Part shown: one piece after another, positions 34,861 through 45,929 of the stretch
How the letters are laid out: each line of letters begins with the position of its first letter
How positions within the stretch are numbered: position 1 is the first letter of the stretch
Source: Cyanophora paradoxa
Taxonomy: Eukaryota; Glaucocystophyceae; Cyanophorales; Cyanophoraceae
DNA length: 64,000 nt
Direction of reading: 5' to 3'
NCBI GenBank assembly: GCA_004431415.1
Contig: QPMI01000400.1
Location: forward strand, 124,001 to 188,000
The notes under the pieces: generated by a model
What the model was told of the DNA's origin: nothing
Database searches by the model: none
The model's input: the letters and a program-made list of their open reading frames with translations, nothing else
Position numbers and translations under genes: made by a program

Positions 34861-35516
34861 AGCCTGAGCCGCAAAATCAGCTCTTGAACAACCCAGGAGC
34901 GAGCCCGGGAGTGCGCACCAGCCGCAACGACGAATCTTTGCGGCGAAGCGCACTCGGCCGGCTGGAACCGCCGGGCCACGAACTCTACCGCAGCCCCGGC
35001 TCTCCACGATGCACGCGATTGAGAGATTTCGTTCGCCGTGGCGCCCCGCGCAGACGTTTGGGCGCACACGGAGCTCGGGCCCGCGTGCGGCGACAGGGAG
35101 GAGCCGATCCATCGCCGTGTGGCCGAACCGGCCGCTACTGCCACATACAGCGTTGGCCGCACGGTGAGGCCGCCTGCGCCCGGAGCGCCTGGCGCTTCTG
35201 GCCACATCGGAACGCCTGCGCCGCGGGTGGGCAATCAGATAACGCAGAAGGGTGCGCAGAAGGTAACGCAGGCAGCACTGCGCACACAGGAGCCCCCTGC
35301 CGAGAATCCTTAGATTCCGCTGCGCCGAGTCCAGTCGTACCCTGGTCCCGACTGACAAAGTCTGACATTGTCTGACAAAGTCGCTTGAGCGTCTCGCCGC
35401 TAAAAGAATCGAGACCGAACGCCTTGTTTACAACCCAAGCCAGCGCACGAACCTTCAGGGCGCGAGGCGCCTCGGGCGCCGCGCGCCAGCCTTGAGGAGC
35501 GCTCGCATCCGATCGA
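34861..35516. other. Intergenic or leader DNA between the HAD gene and TAF4
   Basis: About 650 bp with base composition closer to balance than the genes. It contains short direct words (TCTGACAAAGTCTGACATTGTCTGACAAAG-like triplication at 35354-35382). An unseen first exon of the HAD gene is probably here. No other gene was recognised. Confidence 0.4.
35354..35382. repeat. Triplicated TCTGACA word upstream of TAF4
   Basis: The word TCTGACA(A/T) occurs three times in tandem with 3-5 base spacers, about 135 bp before the TAF4 start codon. It could be a protein-binding cluster or chance. Confidence 0.5.
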
Positions 35517-38500
35517 ATGCAGCCGCCTGGACAGCCGCCAGGGCTGCCACCACAGCAGCATTTCAGCGCTGTGGTGGCGCCCATGAATCAGCGTGCCCAG
35601 GTCTCGCCGGTCGGAATGCCGCCACTTCCGATGCCGCCCGGCGCTGGGCTGGCGCCGCCCGTCATGCCGTACAACCCCGCGGGAGGAGTTCCGTTCAACC
35701 CCGCGTTAGCACAGATAAATCAGCCCCCGCGACCACAACAACTTGGCATGCCTCCAGTTCCCATGCCGCCCGGCGTCGCACCGATGGCAGGTATGCACAT
35801 TTGCGTTCGCTTGCACGCTCAAAGGAAGATCGGTTCGAATCGCCCCGTCGTCTCGCCAGGTCCACCAGGGATGCCGCCGCAGCGCCCGCCGGGCCCGCCG
35901 GGAGTGCCGCAGCAACCGCAATCACAGAGCGGCAGAGCTGTTAGCTTCTCGGCTATCATCGAATCAGCGAAGAACCACTGCCAACCGGACAAGCACCAGC
36001 TCCTCAACTCGCTCTCCGAGCGCTTTCGAGTGCGCTCTTTCCGCTTGCCCGCAGCGAATAGATCCCAAAGAAGCCGGATCTCGTTATTTCTTCTGTGCCT
36101 CACGCGGCCTTTCTTCCTCGCAGCGGAATGAAGTGAAGAAGGAACAAGTCGTCAAGGAGCTGCAGGGAATCGTTGGCGTGGACCTGCTAAAGAAGATCGC
36201 CGCAGAAGTACAACATCAGCAGCAGCCTGTCCAGCAAGCGCCGCCACCGGGCATGCCTCCCCAGCAAACAGCGCAGTTGATGCCCCCAGTCCACGTGAGC
36301 ACGTCACCGCTGTTCCTTCCTTTACGATGCTCATTCCTTCTTGTTTCCTTTTCCCTCGCAGGCGATGCCAAACGTCGCCGTCTCGAGGCCGGGTTCAGCG
36401 CCAGTCCAGACATCAGCAGCGGTTGCCGCCGCAATTGCGGCAATCTCGCCGTCAGCACAAGGGCATGCAGGCGTTGCACAGCTGCCACAGGGGGCGCCCC
36501 CGCCGCCGCCTCCGCCCGTGGTAGGCATGATGCAGCCTCCGCCGGCGGGGAACGTGCAGCTGTCGATGTTGGAGGAGCTCGTCGCGAAGTTCCTGAACCC
36601 GCAGCAGAAGACCACGTTCATGGCCCTCACTCCGAAGCAGCGGCAGGACTACTGCAACCGGCTCATGGAGAACAACCCGCAGCTGCGGCAGATGTACCAG
36701 CAGAGGATCGCCCCACCGGGGCAGCCGCTCCCGACGCTGCCGGGCCCGCCCCCGGCAGCGAACACGGCTGCTGGACACCTGCTGGGAGGCGGGCAGCCCC
36801 CTCAAAAGATGACCCACATCCAGCAAGCCCAAGCAACCAGCATGCATCTCGCGCAGGCCAAGACGGAAGCACACCGAGCCATCTCCCCTCCCCCCGGGGC
36901 CGGTCCCAACGCCCACCCCGGCATGCCCATGCCTCACGGTGCGCGGGACCCGCTCGAAGATCCGCCCTCGCAGCTCGCGCGCGCTGATTCCCACCCCCAG
37001 CCCCCCCTCCGATCATCGCCAACCCAACCGCCCACCGACCCGTCGTGAATCTTCCTCAGCCCGTTCCGCAGGGAGGCTTCCAAGTGCCCCCCCTGGCGGG
37101 GCAGCCCGCCTTCCAAACGCCCCCGTTGCCTGGCCCCCCCACCGGGCAGAGCACGTCTTTAAAGAGGGAAGCGTCGACGCCGCCCGACGGGAGGTGCTCA
37201 GCACGCGCACGTGCGGGGCGCTGCCCAGCGTGACGCTCGCGCAGCATGGCGAAGAAGCCGCGGGCGGTGAAGGAGCCGCCGAACGCGCCGCGCGGCTCGG
37301 GCGGCTCCTCGGCGCTCTCCGCGGCCGGCTTCTCGCCGATCACGACGCAGCTGGCGCAGCCGGCCGCGAAGCCGGCGGTGGCGCGCGGCGTGGCCCTCGA
37401 GGCGGTGAAGAACGCCGCGTCGAAGGCGCAGAGCGAGGGGGCGCGGGACGGGCCGATGGCGGCGCCGCGGGCCGGGGGCGCGTGGAAGGCCGGCGGGGCG
37501 AAGGAGCCGAAGGCGCCGCGGGAGGCGAAGGAGAAGGACCCGCTGCGGGAGATCGACATCATCGACAGCACGGGCTTCAACGAGCAGGCGGAGGCGGAGC
37601 AGCTGCACGCCGACCTCGCCACCGCCGACGGCGTCCCCGTCAACGACCAGGACCTCTTCTTCTGCGACCTCCCCGCCCTCACCGACCACATGCGCCGCAC
37701 CGGTCCGCCCCCCCGCTGCCCCCCGCCCCGCGCTCCCGCGCGCGCCGACGCGGCGGGCGGGGGCAGTGGGGCGGATCGAGGGCGGGCCGGGGAGCATCAC
37801 GTCGGAGGCGATCCAGCTGATGTCGCACGCGCTGGAGATCTTCTGCTCGAACCTCGTCGGGCAGCTCCACGACGCCGCCCGCCAGCGCGTCGACGCCGAG
37901 AAGGACGCCGCCGCCAAGGACGCCCGCGACGCCCCCGCCGCCAAGGACGCGCCCCTCGCCCCCGGCATCCGGTGCGACCGCCCGCCGCCTCGCCGCCCCG
38001 CCGCCCCGCGCCGCGGCTGCGGGGGCCGACGGGCGGGGCGGGCAGGGTGACGAGCGACGTGAAGAAGAAGGTGGACGCGTACCGCCGGAAGAAGGCCGAG
38101 GAGCAGCAGCGCAGGGAGCGCGAGGAGAAGGAGCGCCTCGCCGCCGAGGCCGCCGCCAAGGCGCGCCCCCGCCCGCCCCCGCCCCCGCCCCGCCCCGCCC
38201 CCGCCCCGCCCCGCGCGCCTGCGGCCGGCCCGGCGAGCCTCGGCGCAGGAGGCGGATGGGAAGAAGAAAGAGAAGCTGCCGGAGGACGAGCGGTTGCGGG
38301 AGCAGCTGAAGAAGAAGAAGGAGGAGGAGGAGCTGAAGAACCGCGCCGAGTCCGCCAACAAGACCGCCCTCGCCGCCGTCGGAGGCGTCAAGATCAAGAA
38401 GCCTCGCCCGCCGGGCGCCCCCTCCACCGCCGCCAACCTCCTCAGCGCCCTCCGCGCCCGCATCGCCGCCGCCGCCAACGCCCCGGGCGGCTCTCCCCCC

Positions 38501-38875
38501 TCCATCCCCAACGCGCCCCCCGGCGTCCCCGACGGCGGCCCCTCCTCCTCCTCCCCTGTGCCTCAGCTGGTGCGTTCGCCCCGCCGCACCGACCCCCGCC
38601 CCGAGCGATCGGCCTCGCAGGGCGGCCCGGAAGCGCCGGAGGGAGCGGCGGGCGGGCCGAGCGGGGCGGGGGCGCCCGGGCAGCTGGTGGCGCTGGCGCT
38701 GGCGGGGGCGCCGGCCGGCTTCCGGCGGCAGGTGGCGACGACGACGGCGATCACGCTGAGGGACCTGCTGCGCACGATGGAGAGGCACCCCGTCCTCCGC
38801 AAGTCCCGCGTCCTCTACCGCGCCTACGCTCGCCTCGGCGAGCCCAAGCCCGGCCTCTCCGCCCCCTCCCCCTAG
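35517..38875 (+). CDS. TAF4: TFIID subunit TAF4 (RST domain plus C-terminal histone-fold region)
   Basis: TAF4 pairs with TAF12 inside TFIID for Pol II initiation. The start at 35517 begins a Pro/Gln/Met-rich N-terminus. The RST domain follows: VSFSAIIESAKNHCQPDKHQ, LLNSLSERFR, then after an intron KEQVVKELQGIVGVDLLKKI. A linker contains MLEELVAKFLNPQQKTTFMA. Downstream exons give the C-terminal domain: PLREIDIIDSTGFNEQAEAE, SEAIQLMSHALEIFCSNLVG (histone-fold-like helix), and a highly charged KKKVDAYRRKKAEEQQRRER helix. The conserved end is ITLRDLLRTMERHPVLRKSR plus VLYRAYARL, as in all TAF4 proteins. The join PPDGS-MAKKPRA across a 51-nt intron keeps the frame, supporting one gene. The stop is at 38873-38875. 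Confidence 0.88.
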
Positions 38876-39224
38876 CCCTCCCCTAATCGCCTCCTCCCCC
38901 TTCCCTCCCTCCGGATCCGAATCCGTTTTCCCCTCTCGTCCACCTCTCGTCCCAATTTATTCTCCTCTTGCAATTGGCGGCGAATTAAGCGCGATGTGGG
39001 GATCTGGAGAGGGGGGAATTCGAAGGGAGAGGAGAAAAAATGATCTAGGGAGAGGGGAAAAAGGACGGGGATATAGCGGTGCACGTGGATCGAGGGGTCC
39101 GACGGTCTGGATTGAGGAACTTTGGAATTCGAAAAGAATGGTGTGCGCTTCCGGCCTTCCAGCGCGCAAGAAAGCTCATTTCGCGCAGAATACGGCAGTG
39201 GGAGAGGAGCTGCAGCGTGCGGGG
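38876..39224. other. Spacer between TAF4 and the coiled-coil gene
   Basis: About 350 bp, purine/pyrimidine-skewed (CCCTCTC blocks, then GGGAGAG blocks), able to fold on itself. No coding signal was recognised. An earlier ATG at 39138 could extend the next gene by 29 codons. Confidence 0.4.
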
Positions 39225-40313
39225 ATGAAGCGGCGGCAATCGGAGCCCATCGCGCCCCAGTCGCAGGTTCCCGACTCGCAGCTCGACAGGACGACTTCTT
39301 TCTCTTCATCCGTTGCCGTGGTGGTTGATGACGTCGGCCCGGAGCTTGGAGGCCCCGCGGGCGCCTCGTGCGATGATCATGAGCTGGACATCGATGAGGA
39401 GCTGCGGCGGCGCGGCATCAGCGGCGAGGATCTTGGCAACAATCAGGAGGCCGACAACCTTCGCAAGCTTCGGAGGGTGACGGAGGCGGGCGTGCACGAG
39501 GCCGCGGTGTGCTTTTCCAGTTTCCTGAAATTTGATCGGCGTTTGAATTTCTCAATGCTCGGATATTCGCGCGCCTATCTCCGCCCGCGACGCGTCCTGA
39601 ATACGTCTGAGCCTCTCTTTGCCCTCGCAGGAGGATGGCCACGGAGAGCGCTGTGATCAAGGCGGCGAGGCAGAGGGCGAAATGAGCGAGGCGCAGCTTC
39701 GCGTCCTGGACGCTCGCAGGCGCATCGCGGAGCTGCAGGTGATCTAAGCTTTCACTTTCTGTGGCACTGCGGCACCCACATGTGATCGATAGCCCTGATT
39801 TTCCTGCATCAGGACCGCAGCGAGACCGTGATGACGAATTTCTTTAAGCAGCTCCAAGATCTGGTGCGCTCGTGCCAGTGCTTTGCCCTAGGGCTTTTTT
39901 TTGCTTGCTCGCAGCGTAGCTTAATCCGAGAACCGTTGATGCAGACTTCGGAGTTCTACACAAACGGTGCCCTGCGCTCCGGGGCCCGTGGCTGCAGTTA
40001 TTTCGCAACGTGGCTGACTTGCAATTGGTGACCTGGCCCTCTCCGGTCCTCGCTTGCAGTGTCCACTTGCATGGCGAACCACATCATTCGCGAGGAGGAG
40101 CTCATTCAGCACATCTTGGAGGTCCGCTCAAACCTGTCAGTCCGGCTTCGCTTCCGGCCGCCGCGCGGCTCAACGCGCGGCCCCCCGGCCCCCTCCCCCC
40201 CTCCCCCCTCTCCCCCGCCGCAGGTGGACGAGGAGACCAAGACGCTGTACCAGGAGCTCAGCACCGTGAAGGAGGGCACCGCGCACCTCAACATGTCCAT
40301 CAACGCCGGCTGA
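39225..40313 (+). CDS. Small acidic coiled-coil protein, family not recognised
   Basis: Six exons join in frame. The first encodes MKRRQSEPIAPQSQVPDSQL, a Ser-rich stretch and the acidic DDHELDIDEELRRRGISGED. After a larger-than-usual intron with AT-rich sequence come SEAQLRVLDARRRIAELQ, then DRSETVMTNFFKQLQDL, RSLIREPLMQTSEFYTN, MANHIIREEELIQHILE and DEETKTLYQELSTVKEGTA, ending MSINAG at 40313. Introns here start GTGTGC, GTGATC, GTGCGC and GTCCGC and end CAG. The heptad-like pattern predicts a continuous helix, perhaps a structural or complex subunit. I do not recognise the family. The start may be 39138 instead of 39225 because the frame is open upstream. Confidence 0.65.
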
Positions 40314-40506
40314 GCGCGACTCGGCGCCCCCGACTCCGCCCCGAGCCAGCTTTCAGGATCACGTGCAAGCGCCGGCGGAGCCTGTCCCGAATCCGAATCC
40401 GAACCCACGCGGATGTAAACCATTTAGGACTGTATTGTTTACGCTTAGACAGAATGCAGAGTAACCGCACTGAGGGGGCGAGAGCCCAAGCGGGGCGCCG
40501 GGGGGC

Positions 40507-43148
40507 TCAGGCGGGGGCGTCGGGGTCGGCGTCCTCCTCCGGGGGGAGGGCCCTGTAGGGGGCCTTGCCGGGGGAGCCCGAGGAGAAGAAGGCGCGGAGC
40601 TTGGAGAAGGAGCCGTTGGCGGCGCGCGCCGACTCCGCGAGGCGGGGCCGGTGCGCGTGCTTCCCGTGCACGGCGTGCACCGCCGTCGCGAAGGGCTCCG
40701 CGGGGCCCCGCGCCACCTCGCCCTCCCCGCCCGGCCCCTCCCCGCCCTCGGGCTCCGGCGTGAGGCGCCCGTGGGCGTGGGCGTGGGCGGCGCGGGCGGG
40801 CGGCCGCTCGGCGGCCTCGAGGGCGGCCTCCTCGTCGGCGTCGAGGAGGGGCGAGTGCATCTCCTCGCCCGGCGCCTCGGAGCGCTCGCGGGCGAGGAGC
40901 GCCTCCCGCTGCCAGTCGATCCGCAGGAGGAAGAGGCTCTGCACGAGCGCCACGACGACCGTGCCGCACGCCAGCCCGATCCAGATGCCGCGCAGGCCCC
41001 AGCCGACCTTGAAGGCGAAGGTGTAGGCGCACGTGAGGCCCACGCCGGAGAAGCCGATGAGGTTCGCCACGGCCCCGACCGTCGGCCGCCCGATGCCCCG
41101 CAGCACGCCCCCTTGGCTGCACTGCATCCCGTCTGCGCCGCCCACCGACGTCATGCACCCGGCGATGCGGGCGCGCAGGGCGGGGGCGGGGGCGGGGGCG
41201 GGGGCGGGGGCGGGGGCGGGGGCGGAGGCGGGGCGCACCGAAGATCTGGAAGGCCGCCATGATGGGGAGCATCGCCGCCACTGCCGCGCCGCAGCGTCAG
41301 CGGGGCGCGCGAGCGCGGGGCGCGGGGCGGGGGACGGGCAAGGCGGCGCTCACCGCGGTCGACGACCTCGTGCTCGCGGGTGTACGCGTAGGCGAGGTAG
41401 TGGCGGGTGGAGAGCACGAAGAGCGCCTCGACCGCCATCCCCGCTGACGCACGGTGAGGGGCGGAGGGCGGCGCCGGGCGGCGGCCGGGCGGCACCGCAG
41501 GCGACGGTGACGCAGACGCGGGCGGAGCGGCGGGCGCGGGCGGCGTCCCCCGCGCCGAGGAAGTTGCCGATGCGCGTGCTGCCGGCCCCGGAGACCCCGA
41601 GGCAGTACATGAAGAAGAGCGCCGCCAGCTGCGCCCCACCGCGTCGAAAAGGGCGGGGCAGGGCCAGGCCGGCGGGGCAACTCGCGCGGGCCTGAAGTGT
41701 TATGGCGTGCGCATCGAGAGAGATTTGCCCGAGCAAGCCGGCCATCAGAGACGCCGTCTCGAAGCCCCACGCCTGCCGAGCGGAGGCGCGGTGGGCCGAA
41801 AGGGGAGGGGCGGGGCAAGGGGGCGGGGCGGGGGCGCCTCGAGGCAGATCATGGCCGAGGCGGGGAGGGCGAGCTTGAAGGCCGTCCAGAGGCCGGCGGC
41901 GCTGAGGGCGGCCCGCGGCTGCCAGCCGGGCCACGTGCTCCTGTGCAGGCCCATCACCAGAATGTACCCCAGGAGGAGCCCGAACTGCAGCCAGCGCTGC
42001 GCACGCCCCCGCCCGCGTCGGCGCCGGCGCCCCTGCTGGGGCGCGCGGGGGCGGCGGGGCGGACGGAGATGGTGGTGGCGAGGGAGGAGCCGGTGAAGCC
42101 GAGGCCGGGCCAGGAGCCGAGGCCGCGGACGAGGAGGAAGTTGAGGGCGAGGTTGAGCAGGTTGGCGATGATGCCCACGACCATCGCCGGCCGCACGTTC
42201 CCCTGCGCCTGCAGGTACTTCTACGCCGGCGTCAGCTGCTGGCACGGGGCGCCCGGGGAGGAGAGGCCCGGGGCGGGACGGGGCGGGGCGGCGCCTGCAT
42301 GAGGAAGAAGTACATGAAAGGGAGCAGGCTGAACAGCTGCGCGTACACGAACTGGCCCGCCAGCTGCCGCGCCGCCGTCGGCCCCGGCGGCGCAGGGCGG
42401 GGCGGGGCGGGGCGGGGCGGGGCGGGGCGGGGCGGGGCCGACCTTGGCGGTGGCGGGATCCTGGCCGATGGCGATAAGGGCGCGCTCCGTGAGTAGCCAG
42501 CAGACGTACACGGGGATCGAGAAGGCGGTCCCCACAACCAGGCCCCGCTGCAGCCAGATCCCCACCAGCATGTACTGCTCTGCGCGCCGGCGGTGATAGT
42601 GAGCGCCGCGAGCGCGCGCGGCTGCGCGGCCCGGCGCACTGGCTCCGTAGGCCTGCGAGCAGAGCGTCTCGAGGGCGGAGGTGGCGCCCTGGCTGCTAAG
42701 GAACGTGGCCCACTGCCACGTATTTGCCAACGCGGCTGCCGCAAGCTTGTCAGGCCCCTGAGGCCCTACGAACATGAGGTCCACAACGCCCATGCTCATC
42801 CCTGCCGTCCGTGTGAGGGCGCGCTGAGCGCTCTCCCGGACGGCTAGAGCGGACACCGCCCGCAACCGCGGGCACGTCTAATGCTCAGCAGCACTGCCTT
42901 CCGCACCCAGGAAATTGGTCATGACGATCGGCCACGCGAGTTTGTACAGCTCGAGCACCTCCTGCCGGTATGATAAGCACGCGGAAGCCGGGCGCGCGCA
43001 CACACAGGACCACTGCCGCGCAGTCTACAACCGCACATATAACCAGAAGCCTTAGAGCGCGTATCCGGCAAGCCCCGCGCACCGTCTTTATCGGCCCAGC
43101 CGTGCTCCGCCTCGCAGCGCTCACACCGCGTTCGAGAGCGGCGGTCAT
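40507..43148 (-). CDS. MATE-family multidrug/toxin efflux transporter
   Basis: This is a 12-helix membrane protein of the MATE family, which exports organic cations and toxins in exchange for H+ or Na+. The first exon (MTAALERGVSAARRS) is joined to EVLELYKLAWPIVMTNFLG and GMSMGVVDLMFVGPQGPDKL, the typical first MATE helices. Other family motifs are TLCSQAYGA, YLQAQGNVRPAMVVGIIANL, FKLALPASAMICLE and GVSGAGSTRIGNFLGAGDA. FDGMQCSQGGVLRGIGRPTV is restored only when the 106-nt intron 41133-41238, which holds a CCCCCG repeat, is removed. The C-terminus is a long charged cytoplasmic tail with a His-rich segment. The stop is at 40507. Divergent from DNAAF1 (276 bp). Confidence 0.93.
41174..41222. 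repeat. GGGGGC hexanucleotide tandem repeat inside a MATE intron
   Basis: About eight consecutive GGGGGC units (CCCCCG on the sense strand of the gene) lie wholly inside the intron 41133-41238. The G-rich strand has strong quadruplex potential. Confidence 0.9.
42393..42437. repeat. GGGGC pentanucleotide tandem repeat inside a MATE intron
   Basis: Successive GGGGC units (CCCCG on the sense strand) fill much of a MATE intron between the PATAK and AGQFVYAQLF exons. A similar CCCCG array on the plus strand lies at 14072-14125 in the glycosyltransferase gene. Confidence 0.85.
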
Positions 43149-43424
43149 AGCGCCCCGTTTCTCGCACTAGATCGCGACGAAAAACGCTAGCTATTGAAGA
43201 CGCGCTGTCGTCGCTTCCCGATGCAGTCGGTCGCACGCTCGCGCTTCTCCCTTGCACTGCCGTCTACGTCTCGCGTCCTCAATTGATGGAGTCCGGCCGC
43301 GCCCGTGGGAATGCTTCAGCGCGCACGCGGATCGGCTCGAAGGCTGCGCGTGCCGGTCGAGCTTCGTTCGCAGGGGGATCGACTTTAGAGGGGCTACAAT
43401 CACGTCGCAGACAAGGCCGGCAAG
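43149..43424. promoter_or_regulatory. Shared upstream region of MATE and DNAAF1
   Basis: These 276 bp lie between divergent start codons. No recognised element was seen. The promoter role is inferred from spacing. Confidence 0.35.
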
Positions 43425-45205
43425 ATGAAGGAGAAGGAGAAGGAGAAAGAGAAGCTGACGTCTTCGAGCGTCGAGATGACGCCGGCGATTCTGAAGAAGC
43501 TCTGTCGGGAGAAGTCGGTGAGTGGGCGGCGCACAGCCGCGCACTTAGCTGCGGGACCCGGGACGCGTTCCGCCGGTGCTAGATCTGCATGAGAGCTCGC
43601 GTAGAGAGCGCTTAGCGCGTTTGATGTCCCCCCGCCGCCGGGGCGGCTTGGGCCGGCTTATTGGGTCAAGTGCCGCGGTCGGTCTGCCGCGCCCGGCGCC
43701 CTTGCATGCCGACGCGGCGTGCTGACGATGTGCATCATTTCCGGGGGCGGTGGATATGCAGGGATTTCAGACGCGTGCGTGGCCCGCCATCAGCCGCCTG
43801 CCACTCGCATCCCCGACGCGCGTGCAGCGCACTTGAACGATAAGTTGTATGGACACTATATGGGCTTCCGCAAGATCCAGAACCTGGAGCAGTACACGGG
43901 GCTCAAGGCCCTGTGGTTGGAGTCGAACGCCCTGTCGAAGATTGAGGGTGCGCGCCTCGCGCGCCGGCCCCCTTCCTTCGAGTGCGAGCCTCACTCCCGG
44001 CAGGCCTGGAGTCGCAGCGGAACCTGCGCTGCCTCTTCCTCCACATGAACTGCATCGAGCGCATCGAGAAGCGCGCCGGCGCCCCGCCCCGTGCCCTCCG
44101 CCACCCGCTGCGGGGCGCTGATGATGCAGCGGGCAGCATCTCGCACATGGGGAGCCTGGACACGCTGAACCTGAGCCACAACCAGATCACGCGGATCGAG
44201 GGGCTCGAGCACCTCCGCTCCCTCCACACCCTGCAGGCCCGCCCCCGCCCCGCCCCGCCCCTGCGCCGCAGAGGCGCTGGGGCGCGCCTGACCGGGCGGG
44301 GCGGGCGCGCAGCTGGCGAAGAACCGGCTGACGGGGCTGGAGGACCTGCGAGCGCTGACGGCGTGCCCCTCCATCAACGTCCTCGACCTCAGCGGCAACC
44401 GCATCGAGGACCACCGCTTCCTCAGTCCGCCCCACGCCCCTCCCCGCGCCTCCCCCGGGGAGGCGAGGCGCGGGGCGCAGTGCTGCTGGAGCAGATGCCG
44501 AACCTGCGCGTGCTCTACCTCAAGGGCAACCCCGTGTGCGAGACGCTGCCGAGCTACCGCCGCTCCCTCATCGCCCGCCTCCCGCTCCTCTCCTACCTCG
44601 ACGACCGTGCGCGGGGCCCCCCCGGCGGGCGCCCGGGCGTCTCCAGCCTGACGGGCGCATGCGGGGCCAGGGCCGGTGTTCGAGCTGGAGCGGCGGTGCG
44701 CGGAGGCGTGGGCGGGGGGCGGCCCCGACGCCGAGGCCTTCGAGCGCCGCAAGTACCGACAGGAGCAGCGCATGCGGTGCCCGCCCCGCCCCGGCGCCGA
44801 CCCCTGCCCCCTGCGCCCCGCTCACCACTCCTCTCGCAGGGAAAAGCGGTGCGCGGGGAGGGGCGGGGCGCGGGGGCGGGGTCCGAGGGCGGAGGGGCGG
44901 CAGGAACTTCGACGCGCTGCGGCGAATGCGGGAGGAGGCGCTCGCCCGCCGCGCCCTCGCCGAGGCCGGCCCCGGCGGCGGCGTCTGGGGGCCCAGCCCG
45001 CCCCCTTCCCCGGCCCCGCAGCCGCCCGAGCGTGCGCGCGCCCCGGGCGAGCGCCGGGGCGAGAGCCGAGGGGGTGGGGGCGCAGAGCCGGAGACGCCGG
45101 CGGGGTACGCGGAGGACGGGGAGCTGGGGAGGGCGAGGAGCGCCTCCGCTTCGACGTCATCGCGGGCAAGCCCGTGCCCCACGCCTACCTCCTCGGCCGC
45201 GCCGC

Positions 45206-45249
<44 letters not shown>

Positions 45250-45859
45250 GGCCCGAGGGCGAGCCGGGCGGGGCGCGGGGGCGCGGGGCCCGTTCCTGGG
45301 CCCGCCGGTGGAGGTCGGGGAGGGGTGCGCGCCGCTGGCGCTGGAGGCGGGGCGGCGGGGCGGGGCGGTGGTGGTGGAGGGGCGGCGCGAGGCGAGCGAG
45401 GTGGTGACGCTGGAGCGGGCGCTGGACGCGAGCGGCTCCCGCGGCACCTGGGTCGAGTACGTCGCCTTCGACGTCGCCGCCCGCCCCGAGGGCCCCGCCC
45501 GGGCCCCAGCCCGGGCCCCGCCCCGGGCCCCGCCGCCCCGGCCCCACGCCCTCGCCGACGCCGGACGAGGCGGAGGCGGAGGCGGAGGCGGCGGAGGAGG
45601 CGATGCTGCGGCGAGTGCTGGCGGAGGAGGCGGAGGAGGCGGCGCGCTGGGCCCGCGTCGCCGCCCGCCGCGCCGCCGCCGAGGCCGCCTGGCGCCGCCC
45701 CGGGAGGAGATCGAGGAGCTCGACCTGCGCCCCGGGGCGGAGGCCGGGGAGGAGGCCGAGGCGGGGCCGAGTGGGAGGAGGAGGAGAAGGGGCCCGAGGA
45801 CGAGTCCCTGCTCGCCTCCCTCCGCGCCGCCGCCGCCGCCCGCCTCGCCGCCCGCCGCT

Positions 45860-45929
<70 letters not shown>

